From Chitinophaga oryziterrae (GTDB lineage: Bacteria > Bacteroidota > Bacteroidia > Chitinophagales > Chitinophagaceae), in the NCBI RefSeq assembly GCF_009758125.1, contig NZ_WRXO01000008.1, forward strand, positions 124,001 through 188,000: a DNA stretch of 64,000 nucleotides. Direction: 5' to 3'. The position numbers were made by a program, and so were the translations under genes. The first letter of the stretch is position 1; each line of letters begins with the position of its first letter. This document shows positions 35,297 to 43,917 of this stretch, piece after piece. The notes under the pieces were generated by a model. It did not search any database, had not been told where the DNA came from, and saw nothing but the letters and a program-made list of their open reading frames with translations.

Positions 35297-36301
35297 ATGA
35301 TCTCCAGTCAATATCCCTCTGCACTGCAATTTGGGATACCTGCAAAAATGCATACTCATATAAAAGTTTCCACGCAACTGCCCGACCATTACCGTCAATA
35401 CAGGATTGCTGTTCCGGCTGAGACCAAATATGTGGAAGCGCCCTTTGGCAGCTACATTACACAGGAAATAAGGGACCCGGAATGGGCTATCAGCTGGCAA
35501 CAATGCTTTATTAAGGAAAGAGTACGGCTACGCCCGTCTGCCGTACATCCTATGCTGGTCATGTACTGCATCCTGAAAGGCAATGTACCATGCCGTTTAC
35601 AGGGGCAGGGAAAGTTAATGCTGATAGAAAAAGAGTATGGGGTATATTATATCCCTTCTCAGTCTCAGAACATTGCAGATTTAAAAACGGGGAATTATGA
35701 AATGATCTGCATCTCCTTCTCTCCTGCCTTCTTCAGCAGGTTTATCACCCGGCATCCTTCCTTTGAAGACATCTACCAGCAACAGTTAAAACAGGCACGC
35801 AGGGGGACTATGTTACCTGCTATCCGCATGGATAACTGTGATCTGAAAGTACTGAATGAGCTCAGGCACTGCCCTGCAGAAGGCCCGGAAAGGAAGGTAT
35901 TCATTCAGGAAAAACTGAACGAGCTGCTCACCTTTTACTTCAATGCGCTTACGCCCAAATACCTGCAGAACGGGGACCTCGCGAAGAAACTACGGCAGGT
36001 ATGTGTATACATCCAGAATCATTATCATCAGTCGCTCAGTATTGCTGAACTGAGTAAACATGCAGGAATGCATATCAATACTTTTGAAAGGGCTTTTAAG
36101 GAATTACTGGGGACATCACCAAGGGGATATATTGAACATTTGAGAATGAAGAAAGCAGCAGGACTATTACTGCAAACTTCACTGAGCATAAAGGATATCA
36201 GCCTTAATACCGGCTATAGCGGCGCCAATTATTTCACGGCCGTTTTTAGAAAGCGTTACCGTTGTTCACCAAGAGAATATCGTAAAAACCGCTTATCTTA
36301 A
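35297..36301 (+). CDS. AraC-family transcriptional regulator
   Basis: The N-terminal 220 residues form a beta-rich sensing domain with weak similarity to cupin-type sensors. The C-terminal AraC DNA-binding domain (about 235-330) has both helix-turn-helix units: SIAELSKHAGMHINTFERAF and SIKDISLNTGYSGANYFTAV, ending KRYRCSPREYRK. A GTG at 35288 is in frame; I use the ATG at 35297. The amidohydrolase, exporter and arginase-family genes follow in the same direction, with 19 and 39 bp gaps for the first two, so it likely controls them. Confidence 0.93.
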   Translation: MISSQYPSALQFGIPAKMHTHIKVSTQLPDHYRQYRIAVPAETKYVEAPFGSYITQEIRDPEWAISWQQCFIKERVRLRPSAVHPMLVMYCILKGNVPCRLQGQGKLMLIEKEYGVYYIPSQSQNIADLKTGNYEMICISFSPAFFSRFITRHPSFEDIYQQQLKQARRGTMLPAIRMDNCDLKVLNELRHCPAEGPERKVFIQEKLNELLTFYFNALTPKYLQNGDLAKKLRQVCVYIQNHYHQSLSIAELSKHAGMHINTFERAFKELLGTSPRGYIEHLRMKKAAGLLLQTSLSIKDISLNTGYSGANYFTAVFRKRYRCSPREYRKNRLS

Positions 36302-36320
36302 TGCAAAATCCTGCATTAAA

Positions 36321-37484
36321 ATGGATAGGCAACTTACAGATCGGCTCATCAGTATCAGAAGACAGATTCATACCCAACCGGAATTAGGTTACCAGGAAAT
36401 ACATACCTCACAGCTCGTCCGCAGGGAGCTGGACGCACTTGGCATTCCCTACGTGGCAGATGTTGCCGGCACTGGGGTAATAGGTACAATCACCAAAGGT
36501 CATGGACCGTCTGTAGCGATACGGGCCGATATGGACGCATTACCCATAGAAGAGGAAACCGGCCTGCCTTTCAGCTCTGCCAACAGTGGTAAGATGCATG
36601 CCTGCGGTCATGACCTGCATACGTCTATGCTCATAGGAGCAGCTGCACTGTTAAAAGATATCCCTTTTGAAGGAACGGTAAAATTACTTTTCCAGCCTTC
36701 TGAAGAAGGGCCCAATGGCGATCCTGAAAGTAAAACAGGCGCCCATAAAATAGTGGAAGCAGGTTACCTGGATGATGTGAAATCGGCCCTGGGAGTGCAT
36801 GTCCATCCACTGATGCCTGTGGGCAAAATCTCTTATGCCCTGGGGCCGGCACTGGCCTGTACAGGATTCTTTACAATAGAAGTGCTGGGCAAGGCCACGC
36901 ATGCCGGCGCTACTCCTCAGCTGGGCGTGGATGCTGTGGTGATTGCCGCTCAACTGATACAATCTGCGCAGATGATCGTGTCCCGGCATACGGCCCCTAC
37001 CGAGACGGCCGTACTTTCCTTTACAAAAATAAATGGCGGTGTAGCACCCAATGTGATTGCCGACAGGGTTGTTATTGAAGGCACTATCCGCTCGCTTAAC
37101 CTGGATGTTTACAGGGAGATCATCCGGCGTATTGAAAAGATTGCAGAGGGGTTGATGACTGCCTTTGATGCGGAGATCAAATTTGATCTGTATTATGATC
37201 TGCCAAGTGTGATCAATGATAAACAGGTACACAGCAGTTTACAGCATAGCCTGCAACAGGTATTCGGGGATACGAATGTGATTGAAACGGAAGCCATCCT
37301 GGCAGGAGAAGACTTTGCACATTACTCCCGGAAGGTACCCTCCATGTTTTATTTCCTCGGAGCGCAGCACCCTGATAATGCCGGTTATTTCCTCCATCAT
37401 CCACGTGTACTTTTTAATGAAGATTGTATCGCTTATGGTGCATCATTCCTCGCTAACGGTGCCATTGATATGCTAAGGCCCTGA
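36321..37484 (+). CDS. M20-family amidohydrolase (N-acyl-amino-acid hydrolase type)
   Basis: Zinc peptidase-like amidohydrolase of the IAA-amino acid/hippurate/N-acetyl-diaminopimelate deacetylase group. Metal-site stretches are AIRADMDALPIEEETG, HACGHDLHTSML and FQPSEEGPNGDPES. The dimerisation (lid) domain follows at about 175-290, with THAGATPQLGVDAV, and the C-terminal metal ligand is in the last segment (AGYFLHHP). It cleaves an amide bond to release an amino acid. It is not exported. Its place between an AraC regulator and an MFS transporter suggests use or detoxification of an N-acyl compound. Confidence 0.92.
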   Translation: MDRQLTDRLISIRRQIHTQPELGYQEIHTSQLVRRELDALGIPYVADVAGTGVIGTITKGHGPSVAIRADMDALPIEEETGLPFSSANSGKMHACGHDLHTSMLIGAAALLKDIPFEGTVKLLFQPSEEGPNGDPESKTGAHKIVEAGYLDDVKSALGVHVHPLMPVGKISYALGPALACTGFFTIEVLGKATHAGATPQLGVDAVVIAAQLIQSAQMIVSRHTAPTETAVLSFTKINGGVAPNVIADRVVIEGTIRSLNLDVYREIIRRIEKIAEGLMTAFDAEIKFDLYYDLPSVINDKQVHSSLQHSLQQVFGDTNVIETEAILAGEDFAHYSRKVPSMFYFLGAQHPDNAGYFLHHPRVLFNEDCIAYGASFLANGAIDMLRP

Positions 37485-37492
37485 CATTTCCC

Positions 37493-37500
37493 TACTTTTG
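37493..37500 (+). promoter_or_regulatory. Bacteroidetes -7 box (TACTTTTG) upstream of the MFS gene
   Basis: Exact TAnnTTTG 23 nt before the MFS start. The nearest TTG (37465-37467) is 25 nt away, so the -33 spacing is poor. Confidence 0.3.
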
Positions 37501-37523
37501 CGCAGTTACGTAAACCAAGAGAA

Positions 37524-38702
37524 ATGGACCAACAGTATTTAGGGAAAGCAGATATCATTATTATGGCGGCCTGCGCAGGATTAATGGTAGCCAATATTTA
37601 TTATTGCCAGCCGCTGATCGTTTTAATGGCCAGGGATTTTGGCATCCGGGAGAGTGCCGCCGGAAGGGTTGCTTACTTCACACAGATCGGTTATGCCATA
37701 GGCTTATTACTACTTGTACCTCTGGGCGATATCCTGGAACGCCGGAAACAAATATTATTCTCCACATTTATCACCATCCTGGCCCTGTTGCTGTCTGCAA
37801 AGGCGCCAAGCTTTCCTGTATTACAGATTGCCAGCGTACTGATAGGGGTTTCCTCTATCGTTCCCCAGCTTATCCTGCCACTGGCAGCCAGTATGGCACC
37901 TGCCCATAAAAGAGGCAGTGTGATAGGTTCCATTATGGCCGGACTACTGGTAGGTATACTGGCCTCCCGTTCATTGAGCGGCGCTGTAGGCAGTTTGTAC
38001 GGATGGCGGGAAATGTACCTGATTGCAGCGGGTATCTGCACCATGTTACTGGGAGTAATGTGGTGGCGTTTCCCAAAGAGTACCCCTACTTTCAGCGGTA
38101 ATTATAAGGAACTGATGGCATCCATAGCCCATTATGTAAAGACCCAGCCGGCGTTGCGACTGGCAGCGCTGATAAATGCCTTGTCTTTCGCCGTAGTGAG
38201 TGCCTTTTGGGTAACGATGGTGCTGTTTCTGACACTGCCCCCTTTCGGGTATAAATCGGCTGAGATAGGCCTGTTTGGTCTTGCCGGAGCGGCAGGCGCT
38301 TTAGCGGCCCCTCTGATTGGCAGGATCAGCGATGGCCGTGATCCCGGGAAGAATATATTAATCGGACTGATATGTGAGCTGATCAGCTTTGCTGCCTTCT
38401 ACTTTACAGGCAGCGGGATTTTCCTCCTGCTGGCAGGGATTGTACTGCTGGATGTAGGGCATCAGTCGGTACAGGTGACCAATCAGACGATTATCTATTC
38501 TATAATGCCTGAAGCCAGGAACCGGTTCAATACCGTCTTTATGACTTCTACCTTTATAGGTGGCGCCAGTGGCTCTGCTCTGGGACTATTGTTGTGGAAC
38601 ATGGGGCATTGGACCGCGGTATGTGCCGGGGCCTCTCTGGTAATAATACTCAATGTATTTTTGTTTTTCAGGTACAGACCAGGCAGGCAACAATTAGACT
38701 AA
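37524..38702 (+). CDS. MFS transporter
   Basis: A twelve-segment major facilitator protein of 392 residues. The loop 2-3 signature reads PLGDILERRKQI, and a similar motif in the second half is GRISDGRDPGKNIL. It resembles the YgaY/AraJ-type proton-driven drug or sugar-product efflux group. Direction and substrate cannot be read from sequence. It follows the amidohydrolase by 39 bp and may export a product of that reaction. Confidence 0.9.
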   Translation: MDQQYLGKADIIIMAACAGLMVANIYYCQPLIVLMARDFGIRESAAGRVAYFTQIGYAIGLLLLVPLGDILERRKQILFSTFITILALLLSAKAPSFPVLQIASVLIGVSSIVPQLILPLAASMAPAHKRGSVIGSIMAGLLVGILASRSLSGAVGSLYGWREMYLIAAGICTMLLGVMWWRFPKSTPTFSGNYKELMASIAHYVKTQPALRLAALINALSFAVVSAFWVTMVLFLTLPPFGYKSAEIGLFGLAGAAGALAAPLIGRISDGRDPGKNILIGLICELISFAAFYFTGSGIFLLLAGIVLLDVGHQSVQVTNQTIIYSIMPEARNRFNTVFMTSTFIGGASGSALGLLLWNMGHWTAVCAGASLVIILNVFLFFRYRPGRQQLD

Positions 38703-39097
38703 TATCAACATTGAACTTTTTACTATTTCCTGCTATAATAATTTTCCATATATTTTAATTTATTGCTAATCAGTAGTAAAAAAGCATTGAAATATTAGTA
38801 AGCACTAATAACCTATTGATATTCTGCCCATTAGCATATATAACCCCTATATAAGCCCTATACAACCTGTATATAAGCTGTATATAAGCTATACTTATAT
38901 AGATACGGCTTATATAGGGGTTATATAGTAGTCTGTTACCAGTTATAAAGCGTTTACAGGAACATTTAGGCTTTATTAGACGCTTATTTACAAACCCGGG
39001 GTTAACGGACCTTATTGAATGGTATTTTTAACTGGCCTTTTTAGCCATCCTCAGAAAATTTACCTTTATAATATCTGCTATACCCAAACCAGATCTT
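38703..39097. other. 395 bp intergenic region with a nested palindrome cluster
   Basis: No gene is visible between the MFS and arginase-family genes. It is very A/T rich and contains the inverted-repeat cluster at 38837-38927. No exact Bacteroidetes promoter is seen for the arginase-family gene. Confidence 0.5.
38837..38927. repeat. Nested inverted and direct repeats around TATATAAG
   Basis: Outer 21 bp perfect inverted repeats lie at 38837-38857 and 38907-38927. Inside are an 11 bp tandem duplication (TGTATATAAGC at 38868-38878 and 38879-38889) and the octamer TATATAAG three times forward (38848, 38870, 38881) and twice inverted (38894, 38909). The whole can form a cruciform or branched hairpin. 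Confidence 0.85.
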
Positions 39098-40000
39098 ATG
39101 CACAACTTAGTCATCATAGAAGCCCCCTCCAACCTGGGTTTAAAATCATTACAACCTGGTACAGAGCCAGGTGTGAGGCTATTCCCGGAAGCGCTCCGGA
39201 AAACCGGCTTCGCCGATAATACCGGTATTACCCAAATCATCCAGGTCCCGGCTCCCCCGTATAGTATGGATATTCATGCCGAAAGTAAGATCCGGAATGC
39301 AGTAACGATTGCGGACTACAGCCGGACATTGGCCGCTCATGTGCAGGAAGCGGTAGAACAGGGTATGATCCCCGTGGTCATAGGTGGGGATTGCAGCATT
39401 TTACTGGGTAATACCCTGGGACTTAAAAACACCGGGGGCCGGTACGGGCTGTTTTCCATAGACGGACATACGGACTATATGTTGCCGGAACATTCCGGCA
39501 CTGCCGGAGCGGCAGGTATGGACCTGGCGCTGGTCACCGGTAATGGGCCTGCCATTCTTTCGGACATAGACAAACAGGGACCTTATATAGCAGAGGAGCA
39601 TGTTTTCTCCTATGGCAACCGGGAGCTGGACGAGGATTACGTAGCGGTTATTAAAGGCAGCAGTATCCGTTATTACGACCTGCCCGCTATCCGTGAACAG
39701 GGAATTGGCCGGATTACGGCGGATTTTCTCACAATGATCGGGCAAAATGACCTGGACGGGTTCTGGATCCATCTGGACGTGGACGTCCTGAACAATGAGA
39801 TCATGCCTTGTGTGGATTCTCCCCAGGAAGACGGTTTGTCATACCAGGAATTAAAGCAGACATTACAACCGTTGCTGGCTTCTCCTTTTTTTAAGGGGAT
39901 CAATATTACGATCCTGGACCCTGCGCTGGACCCGCACGGGGCCTATACTACTGCCTTTTCAGCGCAATTATCCGCATTACTAAAGCCTGCGGAGATATAA
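39098..40000 (+). CDS. Arginase-family (ureohydrolase) enzyme with a Cys metal ligand
   Basis: Ureohydrolase fold; members hydrolyse the guanidino group of arginine, agmatine or related compounds to urea, or the formimino group of formiminoglutamate. Metal-site motifs are GGDCS (Cys99 where most enzymes have His), SIDGHTDY (Asp122, His124, Asp126) and HLDVDVL (Asp227, Asp229). The other ligands are intact. The GGDCS form occurs in some arginase-family groups, so it may mark a substrate subgroup rather than loss of activity. It follows the amidohydrolase/MFS pair after 395 bp, so co-regulation is uncertain. Confidence 0.88.
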   Translation: MHNLVIIEAPSNLGLKSLQPGTEPGVRLFPEALRKTGFADNTGITQIIQVPAPPYSMDIHAESKIRNAVTIADYSRTLAAHVQEAVEQGMIPVVIGGDCSILLGNTLGLKNTGGRYGLFSIDGHTDYMLPEHSGTAGAAGMDLALVTGNGPAILSDIDKQGPYIAEEHVFSYGNRELDEDYVAVIKGSSIRYYDLPAIREQGIGRITADFLTMIGQNDLDGFWIHLDVDVLNNEIMPCVDSPQEDGLSYQELKQTLQPLLASPFFKGINITILDPALDPHGAYTTAFSAQLSALLKPAEI

Positions 40001-40039
40001 TAAATCCGGAAGCACATTTTTTTAATCCATAAAATACAG

Positions 40040-40047
40040 TACCTTTG
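40040..40047 (+). promoter_or_regulatory. Bacteroidetes -7 box (TACCTTTG) upstream of tRNA-Leu
   Basis: Exact TAnnTTTG 55 nt before the tRNA. Only TTT, not TTG, lies at the -33 distance. Confidence 0.5.
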
Positions 40048-40102
40048 CAGACCTTTTTCGGTATGTTTAAGTACTGATTAAGCAGCTCTTATAAATAGGA
40101 TC

Positions 40103-40184
40103 GCGGGTGTGGTGAAATTGGTAGACACGCCAGACTTAGGATCTGGTGCCTCACGGTATGCGGGTTCGAGTCCCTCCACCCGCA
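40103..40184 (+). tRNA. tRNA-Leu, anticodon TAG
   Basis: An 82 nt class II tRNA: acceptor GCGGGTG/CACCCGC, D loop AAATTGGTAGAC, anticodon stem CCAGA/TCTGG with loop CTTAGGA (anticodon TAG), a long variable arm TGCCTCACGGTAT and T loop TTCGAGT, with discriminator A. CCA is not encoded. Confidence 0.95.
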
Positions 40185-40191
40185 CAAAATG

Positions 40192-40255
40192 CTGAATGCA
40201 GAACGCTGAATTTAAAATGCTATACACATAATTAGATGAAGCCTTCTGCATTCAG
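40192..40255 (+). terminator. Possible terminator after tRNA-Leu
   Basis: A 12 bp inverted repeat CTGAATGCAGAA (40192-40203) and TTCTGCATTCAG (40244-40255), with a 40 nt loop, is followed by GTTTT. The large loop makes this uncertain. Confidence 0.4.
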
Positions 40256-40283
40256 TGTTTTAACTACAGCTTACATCGAACTT

Positions 40284-40358
40284 TGCCATTAAGGCGCTAA
40301 GTCACCAAGTAACTCCCACATAGCTGCCATTCCTTCGTGCCTTTGTGACTTCATGGCA
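40284..40358. repeat. Imperfect inverted repeat of AAGNCAC-type units
   Basis: Arms of 26 nt (40284-40309 and 40333-40358) match imperfectly. Both are made of short units such as AAGGCGCTAAGTCACCAAG and its complement-like CTTCGTGCCTTTGTGACTTC. The element lies in the leader region of the trigger-factor gene. It has the look of intergenic repeats I know from Bacteroidota genomes, though I cannot check copy number. Confidence 0.55.
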
Positions 40359-40415
40359 GAAATTCAAAACAAGGAATTATTATTGCTTCATACAAGAACA
40401 TTTATTTAAACAATT

Positions 40416-41798
40416 ATGGCAACCGTTACCAGAGAAAACATCGGTTTATTGAATGATAAGATCACTGTGAAAGTGAGCCAGGAAGATTATCTTCCGAATT
40501 TTGACAAAGCAGTAAAGCAACTCAGCAAGACCGCCAATATACCCGGATTCCGTAAAGGCATGGTGCCTGTAGGAATGGTGAAGAAGATGCATGGACAGGC
40601 CATTTTTGCAGACGAAATACTGAAGACTGTAGAAAAAGAGTTGACCGGCTACCTGCAGAACGAAAAACTGGAGATCTTCGCACAACCCCTTCCACTTGAT
40701 CGTGAAAGCGTAAAATTTGACCAGTTCCAGCCTGCTGACTATGACTTCGGTTTCGAAGTAGGCCTGAAACCGGCTTTCAATATCACTCCCCTTGAAGAAG
40801 GAAAAACCACACTGACCCGCTATAAAATAAAAGCCACCCCTGAAATGGTCAACGAAGAAGTTGAGCGTTTACAGATGAAGGGCGGTAAAATGAGCGAGCC
40901 TGAAACTATTACTACTGAAGAAAATGTGCTGAACGTAGAGTTTGAGGAAAGCGATGCAAAGGGTAATGTAACAGAAGGTGGTATCGAAAAAGATAACTCT
41001 CTACTGTTAAAATATTTCTCTGCTCCTATCCAGGCACAACTGATGGGCAAGAAAGTAGGTGATTCTATCGTATTCCAGCTGGCTACGTCTTTTGACGGCG
41101 ATAAACTGGGATGGGTATTGAAAGACCTGGGCTTTGAAGAAAACGACGCTGAAGCAGCGAAGAAATACTTCAAACTCAGTATTACCAAAGTAGGGTTAAT
41201 TGAAAAGAGAGAACTGAACGAAGAGTTCTTCAAAGAGATCTATCCTGCTGACAACATTACTACAGAAGCAGCTTTCCGTGAAAAACTGCAATCAGAAATA
41301 GAAAAATACTGGGATTCCGAAAGCCGTAACCATCTGCATAACGAACTGTTCGAAGTGCTGGTTCACGAAACGCCTATAGAACTGCCCAAAGATTTTCTGA
41401 AACGTTGGCTGCAATCCGGCGGAGAAAAACCAAAAACTGCCGAAGAAGCTGACAAAGAATATCCTGGTTTTGATCATCAGTTACGCTGGACACTCATCAG
41501 CGATAAACTGATCCGCGAAAATAAACTGGACGTTTCTTTTGATGAACTGAAAGAGAACGCCAAACAGAAAGTTATGGGCTATTTTGGTGGCGCTGCCGCT
41601 ACAGATGGAGCAGACTGGCTGGATAGTTACCTGGAGCGCCTGCTGCAGGATGAGAAATTCGTAGATCAGACTTACCGTGAAATGGTGACTCAGAAACTGT
41701 TTGACTGGGCAGAAAATAAGGTAAATGTAAAGCAAGAGGAAATTACCGCCGAAGAATTTGCTAAATTACCTAATAAACATCACCATCATGAACATTAA
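40416..41798 (+). CDS. tig: Trigger factor
   Basis: Ribosome-bound chaperone and prolyl isomerase. The N-terminal ribosome-binding domain has the signature IPGFRKGMVPVGMVKKMHG. The FKBP-like PPIase region lies at about 155-265 and the helical chaperone domain after it. 460 residues is typical for Bacteroidota; the C-terminus is a short natural His-rich tail (HHHHEH). Its last 11 bases overlap clpP, so the two are translated from one mRNA, the common tig-clpP-clpX order. Confidence 0.95.
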   Translation: MATVTRENIGLLNDKITVKVSQEDYLPNFDKAVKQLSKTANIPGFRKGMVPVGMVKKMHGQAIFADEILKTVEKELTGYLQNEKLEIFAQPLPLDRESVKFDQFQPADYDFGFEVGLKPAFNITPLEEGKTTLTRYKIKATPEMVNEEVERLQMKGGKMSEPETITTEENVLNVEFEESDAKGNVTEGGIEKDNSLLLKYFSAPIQAQLMGKKVGDSIVFQLATSFDGDKLGWVLKDLGFEENDAEAAKKYFKLSITKVGLIEKRELNEEFFKEIYPADNITTEAAFREKLQSEIEKYWDSESRNHLHNELFEVLVHETPIELPKDFLKRWLQSGGEKPKTAEEADKEYPGFDHQLRWTLISDKLIRENKLDVSFDELKENAKQKVMGYFGGAAATDGADWLDSYLERLLQDEKFVDQTYREMVTQKLFDWAENKVNVKQEEITAEEFAKLPNKHHHHEH

Positions 41799-42489
41799 TA
41801 ACGAATTCAGGAAGTATGCCATCCAGCATAGAGGGATCAGCAGCCTGGTAGTAGATAGTTATACGCGTCATCAGATTAACGCCCTGACACCAAACATCAT
41901 CGAGGAACGCCCGATGAACATGGCTATCATGGACGTATTCTCCCGTCTGATGATGGACCGTATCATTTTCATGGGAGATCCCGTGAATGACTATGTAGCG
42001 AATATCGTTACAGCACAGATGCTGTTCCTGGAATCTACAGACCGTACAAGAGATATACAGATGTATATCAACAGCCCCGGTGGTAGCGTTTATGCAGGTT
42101 TAGGCATTTATGACACCATGCAGATCATCGCTCCTGATGTGGCCACTATCTGTACCGGTATGGCAGCCTCTTTCGGCGCTGTATTGCTGGTAGCCGGCGC
42201 TAAAGGCAAGCGTACTGCTCTTAAACATGCAAGAGTAATGATCCACCAGCCTCATGGTGGCGCAGAAGGACAAACATCCGATATCGAAATCACAGCCCGC
42301 GAGTTCGTTAAGCTGAAGAAAGAGCTGAACGAAATCATTGCTACCCATTGCGGCCAGCCCGTTAAGAAGGTAGAAAAGGACTCTGATCGTGACTACTGGA
42401 TGACTGCTGACGAAGCTAAAGAGTATGGCATTATCGATGACGTACTGAGCAAGCACCCGAGAAAACAGCAGGAAAATAATCCGCAATAA
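41788..42489 (+). CDS. clpP: ATP-dependent Clp protease proteolytic subunit
   Basis: Serine protease that forms the double heptamer behind ClpX or ClpA/C. Catalytic Ser128 in CTGMAASFGAVLL and His153 in MIHQPHGG are present, with the Asp in the following region; INSPGGSVYAGLGIYD is the oxyanion region. The frame runs from 41758, but the ATG at 41788 gives the family N-terminus MNINNEFRKYAIQHRG. It overlaps the tig stop by 11 bp, which implies coupled translation. Confidence 0.97.
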   Translation: MNINNEFRKYAIQHRGISSLVVDSYTRHQINALTPNIIEERPMNMAIMDVFSRLMMDRIIFMGDPVNDYVANIVTAQMLFLESTDRTRDIQMYINSPGGSVYAGLGIYDTMQIIAPDVATICTGMAASFGAVLLVAGAKGKRTALKHARVMIHQPHGGAEGQTSDIEITAREFVKLKKELNEIIATHCGQPVKKVEKDSDRDYWMTADEAKEYGIIDDVLSKHPRKQQENNPQ

Positions 42490-42511
42490 TATCCAATACG
42501 GATAAGATAAG

Positions 42512-42558
42512 AAGTGAAAAAGGGCACGCTGTACAGTACGGCGTACCCTTTTTCACTT
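42512..42558 (+). terminator. Terminator between clpP and clpX
   Basis: Stem AAGTGAAAAAGGG (42512-42524) and CCCTTTTTCACTT (42546-42558), extended inward by four more pairs after one mismatch. It lies 23 nt past the clpP stop and implies separate control of clpX. Confidence 0.75.
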
Positions 42559-42577
42559 ATATTTTACCCTTTTAACG

Positions 42578-42585
42578 TACATTTG
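42578..42585 (+). promoter_or_regulatory. Bacteroidetes -7 box immediately before clpX
   Basis: TACATTTG, an exact TAnnTTTG, ends 6 nt before the clpX ATG. If used, transcription would begin at or within a base or two of the start codon, giving a leaderless or nearly leaderless message. The -33 element is weak. Confidence 0.45.
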
Positions 42586-42591
42586 TAAGCT

Positions 42592-43827
42592 ATGAAAGAG
42601 TCCAAAATACGTTGTTCATTCTGCAACCGCTCTAAAGATGAAGTGCAGATCCTGATTGCTGGTGCAGATGGCCACATATGTGAGAACTGTGTAGCAAATG
42701 CTCAGGAAATCATAGAGCAGGAGCTGTTTCAGCAACAAGGAAAAAAAGCGCCTTCTCACTTTGTACCCAAAGTGTCTAAGCCCGTTGAGATAAAGAAATT
42801 CCTGGATGAGTACGTGATTGGTCAGGATGATGCCAAGAAAATCCTGGCAGTGGCCGTATATAATCACTACAAACGCCTGAACCAGCAGGTAGGTGATGAT
42901 GATGTGGAGATTGAAAAGTCAAATATCATCATGGTAGGTGAAACCGGTACCGGTAAAACCCTGCTCGCCAAATCCATCGCACGTTTACTGAATGTGCCCT
43001 TTACTATCGTAGATGCAACTGTATTCACAGAAGCAGGTTACGTAGGGGAAGACGTGGAAAGTATCTTAACCCGCCTTTTGCAGGTATGTAACTACGATGT
43101 AGAAGCTGCTGAACGTGGTATAGTATATATTGATGAGATAGATAAGATCGCCCGTAAAAGCGACAATCCGTCCATTACCCGTGATGTTAGCGGTGAAGGT
43201 GTACAACAGGGTCTCCTGAAGCTCCTGGAAGGTACAGAAGCACTGGTTCCCCCGCAGGGCGGACGCAAACATCCGGAACAGAAGCTGATCAAAGTAAACA
43301 CCCAGAACATCCTGTTCATTTGCGGTGGTGCTTTCGACGGCGTAGAGAGGATCATCAGCCGCAGGATACAGACCCATTCCATCGGGTTTACTGTCAACAA
43401 GGAAAAAGAAGAAGAAAACAAAAAACATATCCTGCGTTATATCAACTCACAGGATTTGAAAGCGTTTGGTCTTATTCCCGAGTTATTAGGCCGTTTACCG
43501 GTGGTTACTTATCTGAACACACTGGACGCCGATGCACTGAAACTGATCCTTACAGAGCCTAAAAATGCCCTGTTAAAGCAATATAAGAAGCTGTTCATGG
43601 TAGAGAATATAGAACTCTCCATAGAAGACGGCGCTATTGACTACATCGTTGAAAAAGCATTGGAGTATAAACTGGGTGCACGTGGCTTACGTTCTATCTG
43701 TGAAGTGGTACTGAGCGATGCGATGTTCAACCTGCCTTCTTCCAATGAAAGTACTTTTGTACTGACAAGGGCCTATGCAGAAGAAAGATTAGACAAGTCT
43801 ACACTGGTGCAACTGAAAGTTGCGTAA
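42592..43827 (+). CDS. clpX: ATP-dependent Clp protease ATP-binding subunit ClpX
   Basis: AAA+ unfoldase that feeds ClpP. The N-terminal C4 zinc-binding domain (CSFCNRSKDEVQ; CENC) lies at about 8-35, Walker A is GETGTGKTLLAK, the Walker B region is GIVYIDEIDK, and the pore and sensor motifs are GYVGEDVES, RDVSGEGVQQ and GARGLRSI. 411 residues is normal. It has its own promoter candidate after the clpP terminator. Confidence 0.97.
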   Translation: MKESKIRCSFCNRSKDEVQILIAGADGHICENCVANAQEIIEQELFQQQGKKAPSHFVPKVSKPVEIKKFLDEYVIGQDDAKKILAVAVYNHYKRLNQQVGDDDVEIEKSNIIMVGETGTGKTLLAKSIARLLNVPFTIVDATVFTEAGYVGEDVESILTRLLQVCNYDVEAAERGIVYIDEIDKIARKSDNPSITRDVSGEGVQQGLLKLLEGTEALVPPQGGRKHPEQKLIKVNTQNILFICGGAFDGVERIISRRIQTHSIGFTVNKEKEEENKKHILRYINSQDLKAFGLIPELLGRLPVVTYLNTLDADALKLILTEPKNALLKQYKKLFMVENIELSIEDGAIDYIVEKALEYKLGARGLRSICEVVLSDAMFNLPSSNESTFVLTRAYAEERLDKSTLVQLKVA

Positions 43828-43845
43828 GTACAATAAAATCATAAT

Positions 43846-43880
43846 AAATAAGGGATCCACTATACGCGGGTCCCTTATTT
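43846..43880 (+). terminator. Terminator after clpX
   Basis: AAATAAGGGA (43846-43855) pairs with TCCCTTATTT (43871-43880), with about three more inner pairs, then a T-rich tract. It lies 18 nt after clpX and before the convergent gene's stop. Confidence 0.75.
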
Positions 43881-43917
43881 TATTTACAGTTCTTTCGGCA
43901 CTCCCTCGTTTGGAAAT

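Noticed and set aside
41781..41798. His-rich end of trigger factor, which might look like an engineered tag
   Set aside because: The codons are mixed (His, Glu, His) and the 3' end overlaps clpP in the natural way. It is a native tail.
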